Assembly (NCBI GenBank): GCA_009746045.1 | Contig: RPFO01000026.1 | Span: 69,501-133,500 of the forward strand | Direction of reading: 5' to 3' | DNA from: Mesostigma viride | Taxonomy: Eukaryota; Streptophyta; Mesostigmatophyceae; Mesostigmatales; Mesostigmataceae | Length of the DNA stretch: 64,000 bases | Part shown: positions 1 to 10,387 of the stretch, piece after piece | Layout of the letters: every line of letters begins with the position of its first letter | Position numbering within the stretch: the first letter of the stretch is position 1 | Notes under the pieces: generated by a model | Told to the model about the DNA's origin: nothing | Seen by the model: only the letters and a program-made list of their open reading frames with translations | Databases searched by the model: none | Translations under genes and position numbers: made by a program

Positions 1-238
1 GTCATGCGCAAAGGCATGCCACGGAGCACTATGCTAATCTCATTAGAAAAAATAATTACACAAATGTTCAAACAAATATCGTCTGCATCATTCCCCAACC
101 ATTAAGCACTAGATGGGGATGTAATCCTCATCCGAGCTGTCCTCTACTGTAATGGCAGACGAGGCGGTAGTGTAGCGGCTATCCTCAGGGCCAATAACCT
201 CCACCTGCGGACTTCTATACCCTGGCTAGCAGCGGGCC
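1..238 (-). mobile_element. LINE 3'-end fragment, cut by window edge
   Basis: This segment repeats 53172-53408 with few changes. In the longer copy that stretch encodes the C-terminal tail of a non-LTR retrotransposon protein followed by its 3' UTR. Read on the minus strand, the last coding residues end in an acidic tail (DSSDEDYIPI) with the stop near base 110. Similarity is lost after about 238, where AT-rich TATATATG repeats begin. About 19 bases of the 3' end lie outside the window. Confidence 0.75.
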
Positions 239-557
239 GCGCATATATATGCAGGCATATATATGTGGACCTGGAGGGCCAGCGGGCCCCATGGTCGGCG
301 CGGACCTGGACGTCATATTGGCGTCAGCGCTTGTCGGTGGCGCTGACTCGGGCCATGGCTGACATCGATCATGCTCCGCCGTACGCGGGCTGATTTTGCG
401 GTGCAGCAGGGCTATTAGGTTCCTCCCGTAAGGAGTTTCCATTGGTCTTATCGTAGTATAGAGCTTTGACATGGCTCTGTATATAGGTTTATAGCTGGGC
501 GTTTGCTTTGGTTTGAGTGATTTCGCTCTGCTGTAAGTAATTATATTTTTATAATAT
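239..557. other. Intergenic, no gene recognised
   Basis: GC-rich at first, with two near-identical CATATATATG-type motifs at 241-266, then AT-rich after about 530. An 85-residue minus-strand ORF (215-472) overlaps the LINE boundary and shows no recognisable domain. I do not call it a gene. Confidence 0.5.
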
Positions 558-690
558 ATATCAAGGAGACAACCAGCGCAGGCCAGAAATCGGGAGAATC
601 CGGACCATGGTAGCTCGAGCCTGCCGTTATCTTGTCCGCGTGTTCGAGTCGTTCAGGATGATGAAGATGAATATGGTGATGTCTCCTATA
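558..690 (+). repeat. Dispersed repeat, inverted copy at 14575-14700
   Basis: About 130 bp starting at the AT-rich TATATCAAGGAGACAACC stretch is repeated in opposite orientation at 14575-14700, inside the CACTA-like element, with a few substitutions. The following 697-745 segment is also repeated in inverse orientation near 7865-7910. These look like pieces of a family of mobile or satellite-associated repeats. No coding content was recognised. Confidence 0.7.
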
Positions 691-814
691 TATATCCCTA
701 AGCTCGTCTGGATTTGTACTAGAACACGCAATTTGTAGTTCATTTTGAAAAGTTGTATTTTATTGAATTTAAAGTTTCCACTTAAGTCTCTGAGGAAGGG
801 GAAGTTCATAGGAC

Positions 815-856
815 CCGTGACACCGTGACATCGTGACACCGTGACACCGTGACACC
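815..856. repeat. (GTGACACC)n tandem array, short
   Basis: About five copies of an 8-bp unit GTGACACC, one with a CATCGTGAC variant. The same unit makes arrays at 953-1024 and throughout 7051-7799, and it is part of the fold-back arms at 1927-2211. Confidence 0.9.
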
Positions 857-952
857 TCAAAATGCATATAAACACACATCTTTGCAGGTATGCAGTGATT
901 ATTAATGGGGATGATGTATTCAATGGGTCATTGCAAGTTTTACCTATGCTTC

Positions 953-1024
953 TGACACCGTGACACCGTGACACCGTGACACCGTGACACCGTGACACCG
1001 TGACACCGTGACACCGTGACACCG
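953..1024. repeat. (GTGACACC)n tandem array
   Basis: About nine near-perfect copies of GTGACACC. The complement unit GGTGTCAC differs from it mainly in phase, so the array can pair with arrays in either orientation, such as those at 7230-7797. Confidence 0.95.
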
Positions 1025-1305
1025 CAAATACCACGTATACACCTTCATAATAATCCTAGTAGAGACATTCATTTCTCCATACATCTCGGTCATCTCACCA
1101 TATATCGTCTCATGTTGATGTATTCTTGTTGTGCGTGTAGGTACCTTGCCGGGTCATGACAAGTTCAGCCATTCCTCGTTTATGCGGTCCAACGTCGCTT
1201 CAATAGGGCATGTGATTAATATCTGGTAACAACTTATATATGTTGGCACGCCATGCGTCCAGGAATAGCTGTCTCACTTAATATGCATGCAAGCAACCAT
1301 CAAAA
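1025..1305. other. Intergenic, nothing recognised
   Basis: AT-rich unique sequence with no convincing ORF, RNA or repeat. Confidence 0.4.
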
Positions 1306-1710
1306 TCACTTTGTCATGAAATCACTTGCCGGGATTTCAGTTTCTCGCTGGCCGGCCTGAAAAAGCTGGTTCTTTATAAACTCTTTCCGATCCGCAGGCT
1401 TCTTAGACCACATGTCGGTCCTCATCGTCCTGAGCTCCTCGAAATGCACGCTTCTCAAACAATGGCGGCCACAACCACAGTCCCAGTCCCTGCAAAGTGC
1501 CGCAGCCAAGGACGAATCCTGGGTGCATTTCGCCAACACGGCGGCTGCAGATAACCGGACCCCGCGCCTCGCCATCATATTGAACACGACGACGCCCAGG
1601 AGTAATAGCAAGAAGAACATTCCCAAAACCTGCCAACCCAGCGCCCCCGCACTGGGCTCCATGAAAACGCCGGGTCTCGCCATGGCTATGTCAACTGGGC
1701 AATGTTGCAA
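1306..1710 (-). CDS. Hypothetical small membrane-anchored Cys-rich protein
   Basis: A 134-residue ORF. Residues about 21-47 hold a strongly hydrophobic segment (core FFLLLLLGVVVF), predicted as one membrane-spanning helix. It is followed by a basic stretch and then a cysteine cluster (DWDCGCGRHCLRS) leading into a charged helical tail with RTDMW and DRKEF. The Cx1Cx3C cluster followed by an Arg/Trp-containing helix resembles cysteine modules found ahead of some eukaryotic DNA-transposase domains, but this is a loose resemblance from memory. No intron signals are needed. An internal Met (about residue 10, MARPG) is an equally good start. An overlapping plus-strand ORF (1412-1768) looks like its shadow. 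Function unknown. Confidence 0.4.
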   Translation of the reverse strand: MQHCPVDIAMARPGVFMEPSAGALGWQVLGMFFLLLLLGVVVFNMMARRGVRLSAAAVLAKCTQDSSLAAALCRDWDCGCGRHCLRSVHFEELRTMRTDMWSKKPADRKEFIKNQLFQAGQRETEIPASDFMTK

Positions 1711-1926
1711 ACATCATTTGTCCCCCCCCCTCCCCATCTATTTCTACGTTGGCAGATGGCAAACGTAGATCCCCACGCCATGTGTGGGGGGGAATAAAAC
1801 ATGGCAGACCGGGATGTCACGCCAGCCCGGTCTGCCCGAGTTGTTTAGCCCATGTTACCTCATTTGGCAGCGATCACCATCGCTGCCGCTCTCGTGAATT
1901 CGGGGTGAAAGCGCACGGTGTCACGG
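1711..1926. other. Intergenic between hypothetical ORF and fold-back
   Basis: Contains a poly-C/CCCC stretch near 1720-1735. No gene recognised. Confidence 0.4.
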
Positions 1927-2211
1927 TGTCTCAACATGTTTGTAGTTGGTTTGTAGTTGGTGTCTCGGTGTCTCAGAAACTCGTGGTCCGCATTGAGTGG
2001 GTGTCACGGTGTCACGACATCTGATTGGCCCGGTTCAGATTCGTTTTTTTTTTAATTTTTTTTTAATTCGTTTTTTTTTTTTTTTAATTTGGGGCGAATC
2101 TGAACCGGGCCAATCAGATGTCGTGACACCGTGACACCCACTCAATGCGGACCACGAGTTTCTGAGACACCGAGACACCAACTACAAACCAACTACAAAC
2201 ATGTTGAGACA
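1927..2211. repeat. Long fold-back: 117-bp inverted arms around a poly-T loop
   Basis: The arms 1927-2043 and 2095-2211 are essentially perfect reverse complements. They are separated by a 51-bp spacer made mostly of T runs with TTAATT interruptions. The arms include two copies of the GGTGTCAC unit and paired TTTGTAGTTGG motifs. The structure could extrude as a 117-bp hairpin. It resembles a fold-back MITE, but I could not find a flanking TSD. Confidence 0.9.
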
Positions 2212-3164
2212 TGGGTGTCACAACCGATGTCACAAGGTGTGCAGCAGGTATTTCCTTTCAATCCCCGAGGAAATTATCAACCATTCATCGGCCATTCTGG
2301 TCAGGATAGCTAAGAATGGCTAGCGAATAAAAAGGCAGTATCGAGGCTGGAAATTTTAGTGTATGCTCCTAGGGTCATATATTACTTGCCGTTATTTTTT
2401 TTCGCCACAAATTCTGCGGAGTCCTTCCATTTTGGCGTCATTCACAGGTGGGTGCCTGTTTTGTCGCCGATTTTCTCTCGACCCCACCTACCTGCAGCAA
2501 AAAATTTTCCCGATGAAAGTCGCCCTAACATCTGGTTTTTGACACTAACCGACGCATTTTTTAGTTTTTAAGGCCTTGACCGAAGCACTTTTTTCATTAC
2601 CGGCTCAGTTTGCTTTAACCGAGCTGGCGCGATTTTTAATCCAATTTCTAGGCTGGGCCAGGCGTCGCAGACCCGTAATCCGTTTTTAAGTGCTTTTGTG
2701 CCCGATATCGTGTCTTTTGCAGGCGTTCTTGGCATCAAAGACGCCGTGGCGTCAGGGGCTAAAACGGACCTCCGCACGTTCGTTAACTGCGGCGAGCATG
2801 TCAATGCCGCCAGCAATTTTTGCTGCCGCGTCTGTGAAACGATTGCGATGCAAGACCGTTGTCGACGTGACGGAGTGGTATGTGCACATTCAGGTGCGAA
2901 TTTCTTCGCTGTTGAAACCCCGGCCGGTAGCAGACAAGTATTTCACCGTATCCCCTTTCCCCGAGTCTCTCTTTTCCGTCATGTTTTCATCTTACGGAAA
3001 GCGCGTATAAAGCATCAGTGAGCGACAGTATGATGGCGAGCCGTTTGCTCGCATCAGGGCTGTGCGGCTTATTCTAGAGAGAAGCGACATCAAGCAGATT
3101 TTGCAGCCGGATGTGAGGGAGGGGCCCTGCTGGGGTGGGAATAAACTGCTGTGAGTGACCGATC
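2212..3164. other. Intergenic with two overlapping unassigned ORFs
   Basis: Two plus-strand frames are open together (2690-3010, 106 codons; 2698-3021, 107 codons). Their base use does not decide between them and no domain is recognisable. I treat the region as non-genic. Confidence 0.4.
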
Positions 3165-3173
3165 CACTCCCTT

Positions 3174-3626
3174 CCTCCCTCCCTCCCTCCCTCCCTCCCT
3201 CCCTCCCTCCCTCCCTCCCTCCCTCCCTCCCTCCCTCCCTCCCTCCCTCCCTCCCTCCCTCCCTCCCTCCCTCCCTCCCTCCCTCCCTCCCTCCCTCCCT
3301 CCCTCCCTCCCTCCCTCCCTCCCTCCCTCCCTCCCTCCCTCCCTCCCTCCCTCCCTCCCTCCCTCCCTCCCTCCTCCCTCCCCCTCCCTCCCTCCCTCCC
3401 TCTCCCTCCCTCCCTCCCTCCTCCTCCCTCCCTCCCTCCCTCCCTCCCTCCCTCCCTCCCTCCCTCCCTCCCTCCCTCCCTCCCTCCCTCCCTCCCTCCC
3501 TCCCTCCCTCCCTCCCTCCCTCCCTCCCTCCCTCCCTCCCTCCCTCCCTCCCTCCCTCCCTCCCTCCCTCCCTCCCTCCCTCCCTCCCTCCCTCCCTCCC
3601 TCCCTCCCTCCCTCCCTTCCTCCCTC
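3174..3626. repeat. (CCCT)n microsatellite, about 450 bp
   Basis: Nearly pure CCTC/CCCT tetranucleotide, with a few irregular units at 3370-3425 (CTCC, CCCCT, CTC). It is a homopyrimidine/homopurine mirror-type tract, so it could form triplex (H-DNA). It generates long PPSL-type plus-strand and EGGR-type minus-strand ORFs that are artefacts. Confidence 0.97.
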
Positions 3627-3659
3627 GTGAACTCACTCGTGGACTCACTCCCTCACTCA

Positions 3660-4149
3660 CTCACCCACCCACCCACCCACCCACCCACCCACCACCCACC
3701 CACCCACCCACCCACCCACCCACCCACCACCCACCCACCCACCACCCACCCACCCACCCACCCACCCACCCACCCACCCACCCACCACCCACCCACCCAC
3801 CCACCCACCCACCCACCCACCCACCCACCCACCCACCCACCCACCCACCCACCCACCCACCCACCCACCCACCCACCCACCCACCCACCCACCCACCCAC
3901 CCCCCCCCCACCCACCCACCCACCCACCCACCCACCCACCCACCCACCCACCCACCCACCCACCCACCCACCCACCCACCCACCCACCCACCCACCCACC
4001 CACCCACCCACCCACCCACCCACCCACCCACCCACCCACCCACCACCCACCCACCCACCCACCCACCCACCCACCCACCCACCCACCCACCCACCCACCC
4101 ACCCACCCACCCACCCACCACCCACCCACCCACCCACCACCACCCACCA

Positions 4150-4150
<1 letters not shown>
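3660..4150. repeat. (CCCA)n microsatellite, about 490 bp
   Basis: Nearly pure CACC/CCCA tetranucleotide with about ten CCACCC slips and a C10 run at about 3900-3909. It follows the CCCT tract after a 33-bp bridge containing CACTCAC units. Confidence 0.97.
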
Positions 4151-4217
<67 letters not shown>

Positions 4218-4395
4218 CTCACTCACTCACTCACTCACTCACTCACTCACTCACTCACTCACTCACTCACTCACTCACTCACTCACTCACTCACTCACTC
4301 ACTCACTCACTCACTCACTCACTCACTCACTCACTCACTCACTCACTCACTCACTCACTCACTCACTCACTCACTCACTCACTCACTCACTCACT
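4150..4395. repeat. (CGCA)n then (CTCA)n microsatellite
   Basis: About 17 units of GCAC (4150-4217) change abruptly into about 45 units of CACT (4216-4395). Together with the two upstream tracts this makes a 1.2-kb compound tetranucleotide locus in which each block differs from the next at one unit position. Confidence 0.97.
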
Positions 4396-4989
4396 TAGTA
4401 ACTTGCACATGCACCACATGCGCAAGGAGGACACCAAGAGCTTCACCAACCACCGTCGAAAGCTTGGCTGTGATGCCAAGGGCAAGGGTGTGGGGGTGTC
4501 CATGTTGACACAGTGCATGAAGGCTGACAAGGTCAGGCAGAGATTGTGCAGGGAGGTGCCACTACCTCCTAGCTAGCGATACCGAGATGAGGGCGCGCAA
4601 ACGCATCAGCGCCATGCCGCGTGTTGAGTAATTTGCAACTACATTACTTGGCATGCTGTGGGTGCACGTGTAAAATGACCTTTCTAGCCATGCATGCGAC
4701 AGCTGCCAATATTATGTTCAGCAAGCTCCTCCCTATAATAGAAATTGCGTGAGCATCCACATGGCCACATGTGCATATTGTCAGCTGTGTCTATATCAAT
4801 GAACTTTTATGTATGTCTCCTGGACGGGTTGTCTTACATCACTCGTGAATGGTTTCCATGTTTTAGTGAGTCATCTTATTTGAGTTGACCAGATTGTCTC
4901 CTTGATATTCCACACTGGCAGTTTCGCATCCATGGGTAAGAATTTGTAATGGAAACTGGCAGGTATGGCATTGATAGCTCTACCAAATA
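4396..4989. other. Intergenic, nothing recognised
   Basis: A plus-strand frame stays open from the microsatellites to 4576 and ends in a charged 60-residue tail. With no independent start or domain I do not call it a gene. The rest is AT-rich unique sequence. Confidence 0.4.
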
Positions 4990-5500
4990 GAACATGATCG
5001 GCCTGAATTTTTGTGGAATGTCTAAAATCATGATGGCTAAGATGCATGCAAGTTTCCAGCCTCAACAGAGCACATCTTGTACGGAAACTGCACTGAAATG
5101 TGATGAAAAATACGAAAAACGTGCATTTTTGGTAACATTTGTGAGCAAACTGACATCAAATACCCTCTGATGGTTCTGAATTTTTGTGGAATGTCTAAAA
5201 TAATGATGGCAAAGATGCATGCAAGTTTCCAGCCTGAACTGAGCACATCTTGTATGGAAACTGCCATGGAATGTGATGAAAAATACGAAAAACGTGCATT
5301 TTTGGTAACATTTGTGAGCAAACTGACATCAAATACCCTATGATGGACCTGAATTTTTGTGGGATGTCTAGAATAATGATGTTTAAGATGCCTACAAGTT
5401 TCCAGCCTCAACCGAGCACAGCTTGTATGGAAACTGCAATGAAATGTGATGAAAAATACAAAAAACGCACATTTTTGCTAGCATTTGGTGGCATTTTGTT
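4990..5500. repeat. 174-bp tandem repeat, about 2.8 copies
   Basis: Landmark AAGATGCATGCAAGTTTCC recurs at about 5039, 5214 and 5388 (third copy AAGATGCCTACAAGTTTCC). Period is about 174-175 bp with roughly 5-10 percent divergence. Minus-strand frames stay open through the units (5037-5411), giving a repeated peptide with a SYFSSHS/RIFHHIS motif. Whether that is coding is unknown. Confidence 0.9.
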
Positions 5501-5743
5501 ACCAAATGCGGTTGGATGACCATCAGATCTTGTGTACAGTCATTAGTCATGAGTATCAACTTACTTGCAAACAGCCAGGTCAAGAACTCTTTATTTGCAT
5601 ATTAGAATGTATTTGTTTATATTAAAATCTGGAAAACTGCTAAAAATAGAAATGCCAAAAATAGGTCAGCTGAGGTCCGGTAAGTCCGGAAAGTTGCAAT
5701 CCTTCTACTGGTGTCCTGAACATGCTACCTACCAAGATCTAGC

Positions 5744-6737
5744 ATGTTTCGACAATATTTGCATCGTACAGGAGTTATAAGGCTGTTTTTTGGCACTTTC
5801 AGACCGTTGTGTGCGGAGCATGACGATGGAACGGGCGTAGCACGGCCAACGGGGGAGGAGACTGAGAGCGCAGTTGATGCGGGGACACCCGTAGGTGATG
5901 AAGGGCGGGGGAATAAGAAATCGCACGTGTACGTCAAGGTTAAGGCCCTGACCGAGAGGGTCAATGCTTTGGAGAACCAACGAAGAATGCCATCCACCCC
6001 AGCAAGTGCTGCACCCAGCTCCAGCACTGGCGTTGGCACGGAGCTTCGCCGGCCCGCTGCGCCTGCCGCGTTGGGGCAACGCGAAAGCTTCAGCGCGGCC
6101 CATGGCCAAGTGACAGGACTGCAACCAGCACACCGTCAACAAGAGCCACGCGCGCGCGCAGTCGCAATGGATGGGCCGAGGCAGCTGGATCGGGAGGGGG
6201 AACCGTACGGCGAGCACGGTGTGTACGCGCCGTACGACCAAGGAATGCATGCCCAGCCTACTGCCGCTGGCAGGCAAGCGGCCAATGCTTATGTATACCA
6301 TGCCGGCATGTACGATCCACAGCCTGGCGAAGGGTCGGCAGCTGATACACATCAGCCTTGAGGTCGCGGCACATTGCAACAAACCACCTACGTTGAGAAC
6401 CCTGAGCCCGTGCAGCATTACAATGACGGCACTTACCGTTATGCCGCAGCCCCCCCTCTAAGGAGATCTCCAAGGAAGACAAAGCCGAGGCCCCAAATCC
6501 CCAAGGCCGCCGGGGAGCAAGACTGGCAACATCATGATGAGGGAGGAGGTTATGCAGCCAGGGATTCTCATTTCATGGGTCATAGTCATTTTGATGAGCA
6601 AGGGACGTGGGCCTACAACGCCCACGTCCGGCCGGCCCCACAACCTGGCACATGCCCAGGCTCCACCGCGGAAAAGGCCACCCTACTCGCAAGATGTAGA
6701 CGAGTCGGGGCAACACGATTATTATGGTTCATATTAG
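5744..6737 (+). pseudogene. His/Tyr/Pro-rich host-like gene remnant (broken ORF)
   Basis: One frame runs 5744-6361, meets a TGA at 6359-6361, and continues in the same frame to about 6640. A +1 change then links to a frame ending DYYGSY at 6737. A plausible exon start is the pyrimidine-rich acceptor TTTCAG at 5797-5802. The predicted protein has a short coiled-coil-like segment (KALTERVNALENQ) followed by low-complexity sequence rich in His, Tyr, Pro and Gly (for example YGEHGVYAPYD, MYDPQPGEG), and a basic PRKTKPRP patch. I do not recognise a family. The clear coding character with one stop and one shift suggests a decayed or retro-copied C-terminal exon. Confidence 0.45.
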
Positions 6738-7050
6738 ATTGGGCATGTATGGTTTTGATACGGCATTTGCTTGGCACCAGATTCTGCATTAAAGAAAGCT
6801 GTATGCAAATCATTGTCAGGTAAGTTTAAGCTAATTTATACATTATTTTATCTTGCATTTGATATTAAAGAGGCAGAGAGACACAGTTGGCAGATGCAAG
6901 TTTGCTAGGCCATGTAATAGGGATTATTGGTCATCCATCATATTCATAAATTTTCTTTTATTTATACATGGTTGCATAATACATTAATGTTGCGTTAATA
7001 CTTTGTGGCACTAAACAACAAAATCATGAAATGCTAGTGCTATCGTGTCA
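6738..7050. other. AT-rich intergenic
   Basis: No ORF or repeat recognised. A possible polyadenylation-like ATTAAAG lies at about 6787, downstream of the preceding remnant. Confidence 0.4.
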
Positions 7051-7799
7051 TATTGTCACTATCATGCTGTCACGGTGTCACAATGTCACGATGTCACGGT
7101 GTCACAATGTCACCTCATGTTAATCAGTGCTTCTGGGCAATGTAATATCATTGTTGCAACCCCATGGGCGCCACATTACCTTGTGACACCATACAAAATC
7201 GTAAAATACTAGCGTTATGGTGCCATCGTGTCACGGTGTCACGGTGTCACGGTGTCACGGTGTCACGGTGTCACGGTGTCACGGTGTCACAATGTCACCT
7301 CATGTTAATCAGTGCTTCTGGGCAATGTAATATCATTGTTGCAACCCCATGGGCGCCACATTACCTTGTGACACCATACAAAATCGTAAAATACTAGCGT
7401 TATGGTGCCATCGTGTCACGGTGTCACGGTGTCACGGTGTCACGGTGTCACGGTGTCACGGTGTCACGGTGTCACGGTGTCACAATGTCACCTCATGTTA
7501 ATCAGTGCTTCTGGGCAATGTAATATCATTGTTGCAACCCCATGGGCGCCACATTACCTTGTGACACCATACAAAATCGTAAAATACTAGCGTTATGGTG
7601 CCATCGTGTCACGGTGTCACGGTGTCACGGTGTCACAATGTCACCTCATGTTAATCAGTGCTTCTGGGCAATGTAATATCATTGTTGCAACCCCATGGGC
7701 GCCACATTACCTTGTGACACCATACAAAATCGTAAAATACTAGCGTTATGGTGTCACGGTGTCACGGTGTCACGGTGTCACGGTGTCACGGTGTCACAA
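7051..7799. repeat. Higher-order satellite: (GGTGTCAC)n alternating with about 125-bp unit
   Basis: Blocks of 2-9 GGTGTCAC units alternate with a conserved unit that starts AATGTCACCTCATGTTAATC and ends TACTAGCGTTATGGTG. At least four near-identical copies are present, beginning near 7105, 7290, 7485 and 7635. The unique part is almost invariant while the 8-mer number changes, so copies were homogenised recently. It creates misleading ORFs such as 7164-7397. Confidence 0.95.
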
Positions 7800-8089
7800 C
7801 ATGTTGGGACAATAACCTACATGCTTTGGACTTACGAGAGGCCCTAAATAACAAAGTTTGAAAAATCTCAATTTGTAGTAGTGTTCTAGTACAAATCCAG
7901 ACGAGCTTAGGGTATGTCTCCTTGGATGTCCGTGTCAGATTACTATCAATTTCTTCAGGGTTATTCTCCCAGTTATCGGGGTTTTTCCTTATGTTGCATG
8001 CCCATCTCACCTCCGTAATCTATCATTCTCCGATGAATATATATGTCTCTTTGCTCATTGACGTTTCTGTGGCTCGCCCCTTGGCTCTC
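7800..8089. other. Intergenic; inverted copy of 697-745
   Basis: 7865-7910 is the reverse complement of about 697-745 (shared core TTTGTACTAGAACAC), so the satellite lies between inverse repeat pieces. No gene. Confidence 0.6.
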
Positions 8090-8259
8090 AGCCATGTGGT
8101 TGGTGCATCCCAGGCGGCGGGCTACACGGCGGATCGGGCTGAGCGGGCCAAGCTCACGGCCTACATGGGGACGTCGGGCACCACCGGGTGGTGCCCTTTG
8201 TCTTGGAGGAGTTCGAGGCCAAGGGGACCCTGAGTCCGCCTGACCGCCGGCTTCTTTAA
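8090..8259 (+). pseudogene. Fragment of a LINE-type reverse-transcriptase C-terminus
   Basis: Two frames joined by one base shift at about 8185 encode AERAKLTAYMG followed by HHRVVPFVLEEFEAKGT and a stop at 8257-8259. A Lys/Tyr-rich helix followed by a VPFV(L/V)E(E/T)xG motif is typical of the C-terminal end of many algal non-LTR retrotransposon polyproteins. This is family recall and not a search. It is a fragment with no upstream RT domain in this window. Confidence 0.4.
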
Positions 8260-8423
8260 CCCCTCATTGGTCTGGCAGCCGATTTTCCGCCAAAAATCGA
8301 CTTACAGCCAATGCATCGGCTGTTCCGTGGGGGACCAAATTGCGCGAAAACTATTGAGAATCTCGAAACGTTTAGCTGAGAAGATCTAAAGTTTATAATT
8401 CTGCACAGGATGGTACTAGGGTT

Positions 8424-8921
8424 AGTTAGGAAATGGGAATGACCGACTTGGTATATTGCTTGAGAGCACTGTGAGCCGCAATGAGCAATGAATTGCTTGG
8501 TTAATTAGAAAATAGGTTTACCCTTTATCAACGTTCCTCTCACTGGCTGCGCCGCCAGTGACCGTTGGGTGCAGACCGTTGGCTCGAGGCCGCACGATGA
8601 CAGGTCGCAGTCTAGTCACTGCATCGTGTGATCACAGATCAATGCACAATGCAGTACGGTCCCTATCTAGGATACTCTAGTACCGTCCAATGACAGGACA
8701 CTACTTATACTGGGTACTGACATCTGTCACGTACCCCAGTACCCAAAGTACCTATCTAGGGAAACGTATGCGAGTAATGCGACTCGACTAGCATTCCTAT
8801 CTGCATAGCCCACGTGGTATTTATATTCACATACCAACGTAGGTTTACAAGGCTTATTCATACGTTGTATTCACAATGCCTTTGAGACTTAGTAGTCTGC
8901 AGCAAAGCATGGAGACTAACT
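8424..8921 (-). repeat. 3' LTR of minus-strand Copia-like element
   Basis: 498 bp. Its plus-strand reading starts AGTTAGG and ends ACTAACT. It is homologous in reverse complement to the LTRs at 27150-27631 and 55333-55814. Small indels of TAG-containing repeats distinguish it from its partner at 20231-20723. Confidence 0.93.
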
Positions 8922-9349
8922 CCAGTATTGTTTTATTATTTATTTCTGAATGCAGGTCTGCACCCCCAACATTATTGTTATTGTTTTTAAGTTGATTAGG
9001 GGTACAAAAGAGACATGGCTGGTTGAGCCAGGTTGGTTACAGCTGGCTGTTCTGGCCAGGTGTTAGATTGCACATTAAATAAGGTGTACACAGCTGGCTG
9101 GTTTGGCCAGTTATTTGAGCACACATTAAGTAAAGTGTATACAAGGCTTGTGCCCTCAAGCTGCAAACAAATGGATAGAAATCTGACCTAGTCAGCACTC
9201 ACACCCCACAGCAAATGTGTTGAATTTTACGGCGCCCAGCAGCTATCGCTGTGGTAGGGGGGTGTGGTGGTTGTGTACTGAGCTGTAGCCAGACAGTTTA
9301 TTCATACACTGACACGGATACCATATGGATTCATTTTGTCAAATAGTAG
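8922..9349 (-). other. Copia-like 3' untranslated region
   Basis: Reverse complement of 52793-53152 plus the 11 bases before the 3' LTR at 55322-55332. It is rich in the CCAGCCAG/GGCCAG motif repeated at about 50-bp spacing. Comparison with the plus-strand copy exposes the LINE insertion there. Confidence 0.85.
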
Positions 9350-10208
9350 CTAGTATTGTGGACCAGCTGCATCCCTCAGCTTGGTTAAGGCATCTGCTGG
9401 GTTTTCTTCATCTTCCACATGATGCCAGCTGGAGAAGTAGGTGGCCTCCTGTTTGAGGATCACCCAATCCAGGTCAGTGTGGACAGCAGCAGACACAGAT
9501 TTCTTGGTTAGAAAACTGATCACAGAGTAGCTGTCAGTATAGAGATGTGAGATGACATTGCATGTGCTGCCTGCCTGGGTTTGGAACCAGGTGAGCAATG
9601 ATGTGCAGTAGGGAACGAGCATGCAATGCAGCAGACACCACAGCACGACATTCAGCTGAGTTGCTGCTGCCAGGTTTTCTGCGGTGTAGTCTGCTGTACC
9701 AGGAAGTGAGGGACATGTAATCTGACCTGTTGGTGAGAAAAAACAGCCCTGATACCCGTGCCCCCATCTGATTGATTGTTCTGCTCTCCATGGAGCTGTC
9801 CATGACACTGTGGAGATGAATGTCTTCCATCAGATTCAGACCATGGAGGATGAGGGTCGAGGGCAATCATTGACCAACTTCCTGATTTGACTGCATTTGA
9901 TTTTGACTAGAACATCATGGGTGACCCTGCTTATGACAGCGAAGGGAGCCCCACAGATGGCTGACCACCACCCCAGTTTGCCCTGAACAGCGGCACACAT
10001 GTGGAGGGGGAGGTAGTTGTGTTGCAGCAGATCTAGACAATCTTGAATATATTCTGCAGGAGGAGAGAGAGAGCAGACCCACTGATGCTGCTGCCTGTGC
10101 AGCTGCAACATGATGCCACAGAATTGGATGGGGGTTGTGCTCAATTCCACCTGTTTGCCAATCTCATATGATTCCTGGACCTGCTGAATAAATTTTTCCA
10201 CCTCAGCT
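9350..10208 (-). pseudogene. Copia-like RT C-terminal part and RNase H
   Basis: The minus-strand frames correspond to the second half of the RT-RNase H region at 51900-52791. Visible are the RNase H start (MDSSMESR), SAECRAVVSAAL, TDSYSVISF and NPADALTKL. These give the three acidic residues plus the conserved Ala-Asp tail of Copia RNase H. A frameshift separates 9534-9866 from 9350-9808. The N-terminal half lies at 12550-13157, displaced by the TIR element 10213-12545. Between MSL and SWYSRLH this copy reads in frame where the plus-strand copy has a 4-base insertion. Confidence 0.88.
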
Positions 10209-10387
10209 CTAGTGTCTATTTACCCAGAGGCCTCAATTGAGGCCTTTTGGCTCAATTGAGGCCTTTTTCACCAAGGTCACCTGGGGACGGTAATTTTGGC
10301 GGGAAGGACCGGTCCTATGGGTCGTCCGGCCCCAGTGGCGCGAATCTGGTATATGAGCTGAGCGTCCTGACCCGTTGGGGTCGACAG

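Noticed and set aside
3155-4576. 473-codon plus-strand ORF and several long minus-strand ORFs over 2992-4226
   Set aside because: They are translations of tetranucleotide repeats, open in several frames on both strands, with no independent coding evidence.
815-7799. CRISPR-like array from GTGACACC and the alternating satellite
   Set aside because: The 8-bp repeat is far too short, the intervening units are identical instead of unique, and the genome is eukaryotic.
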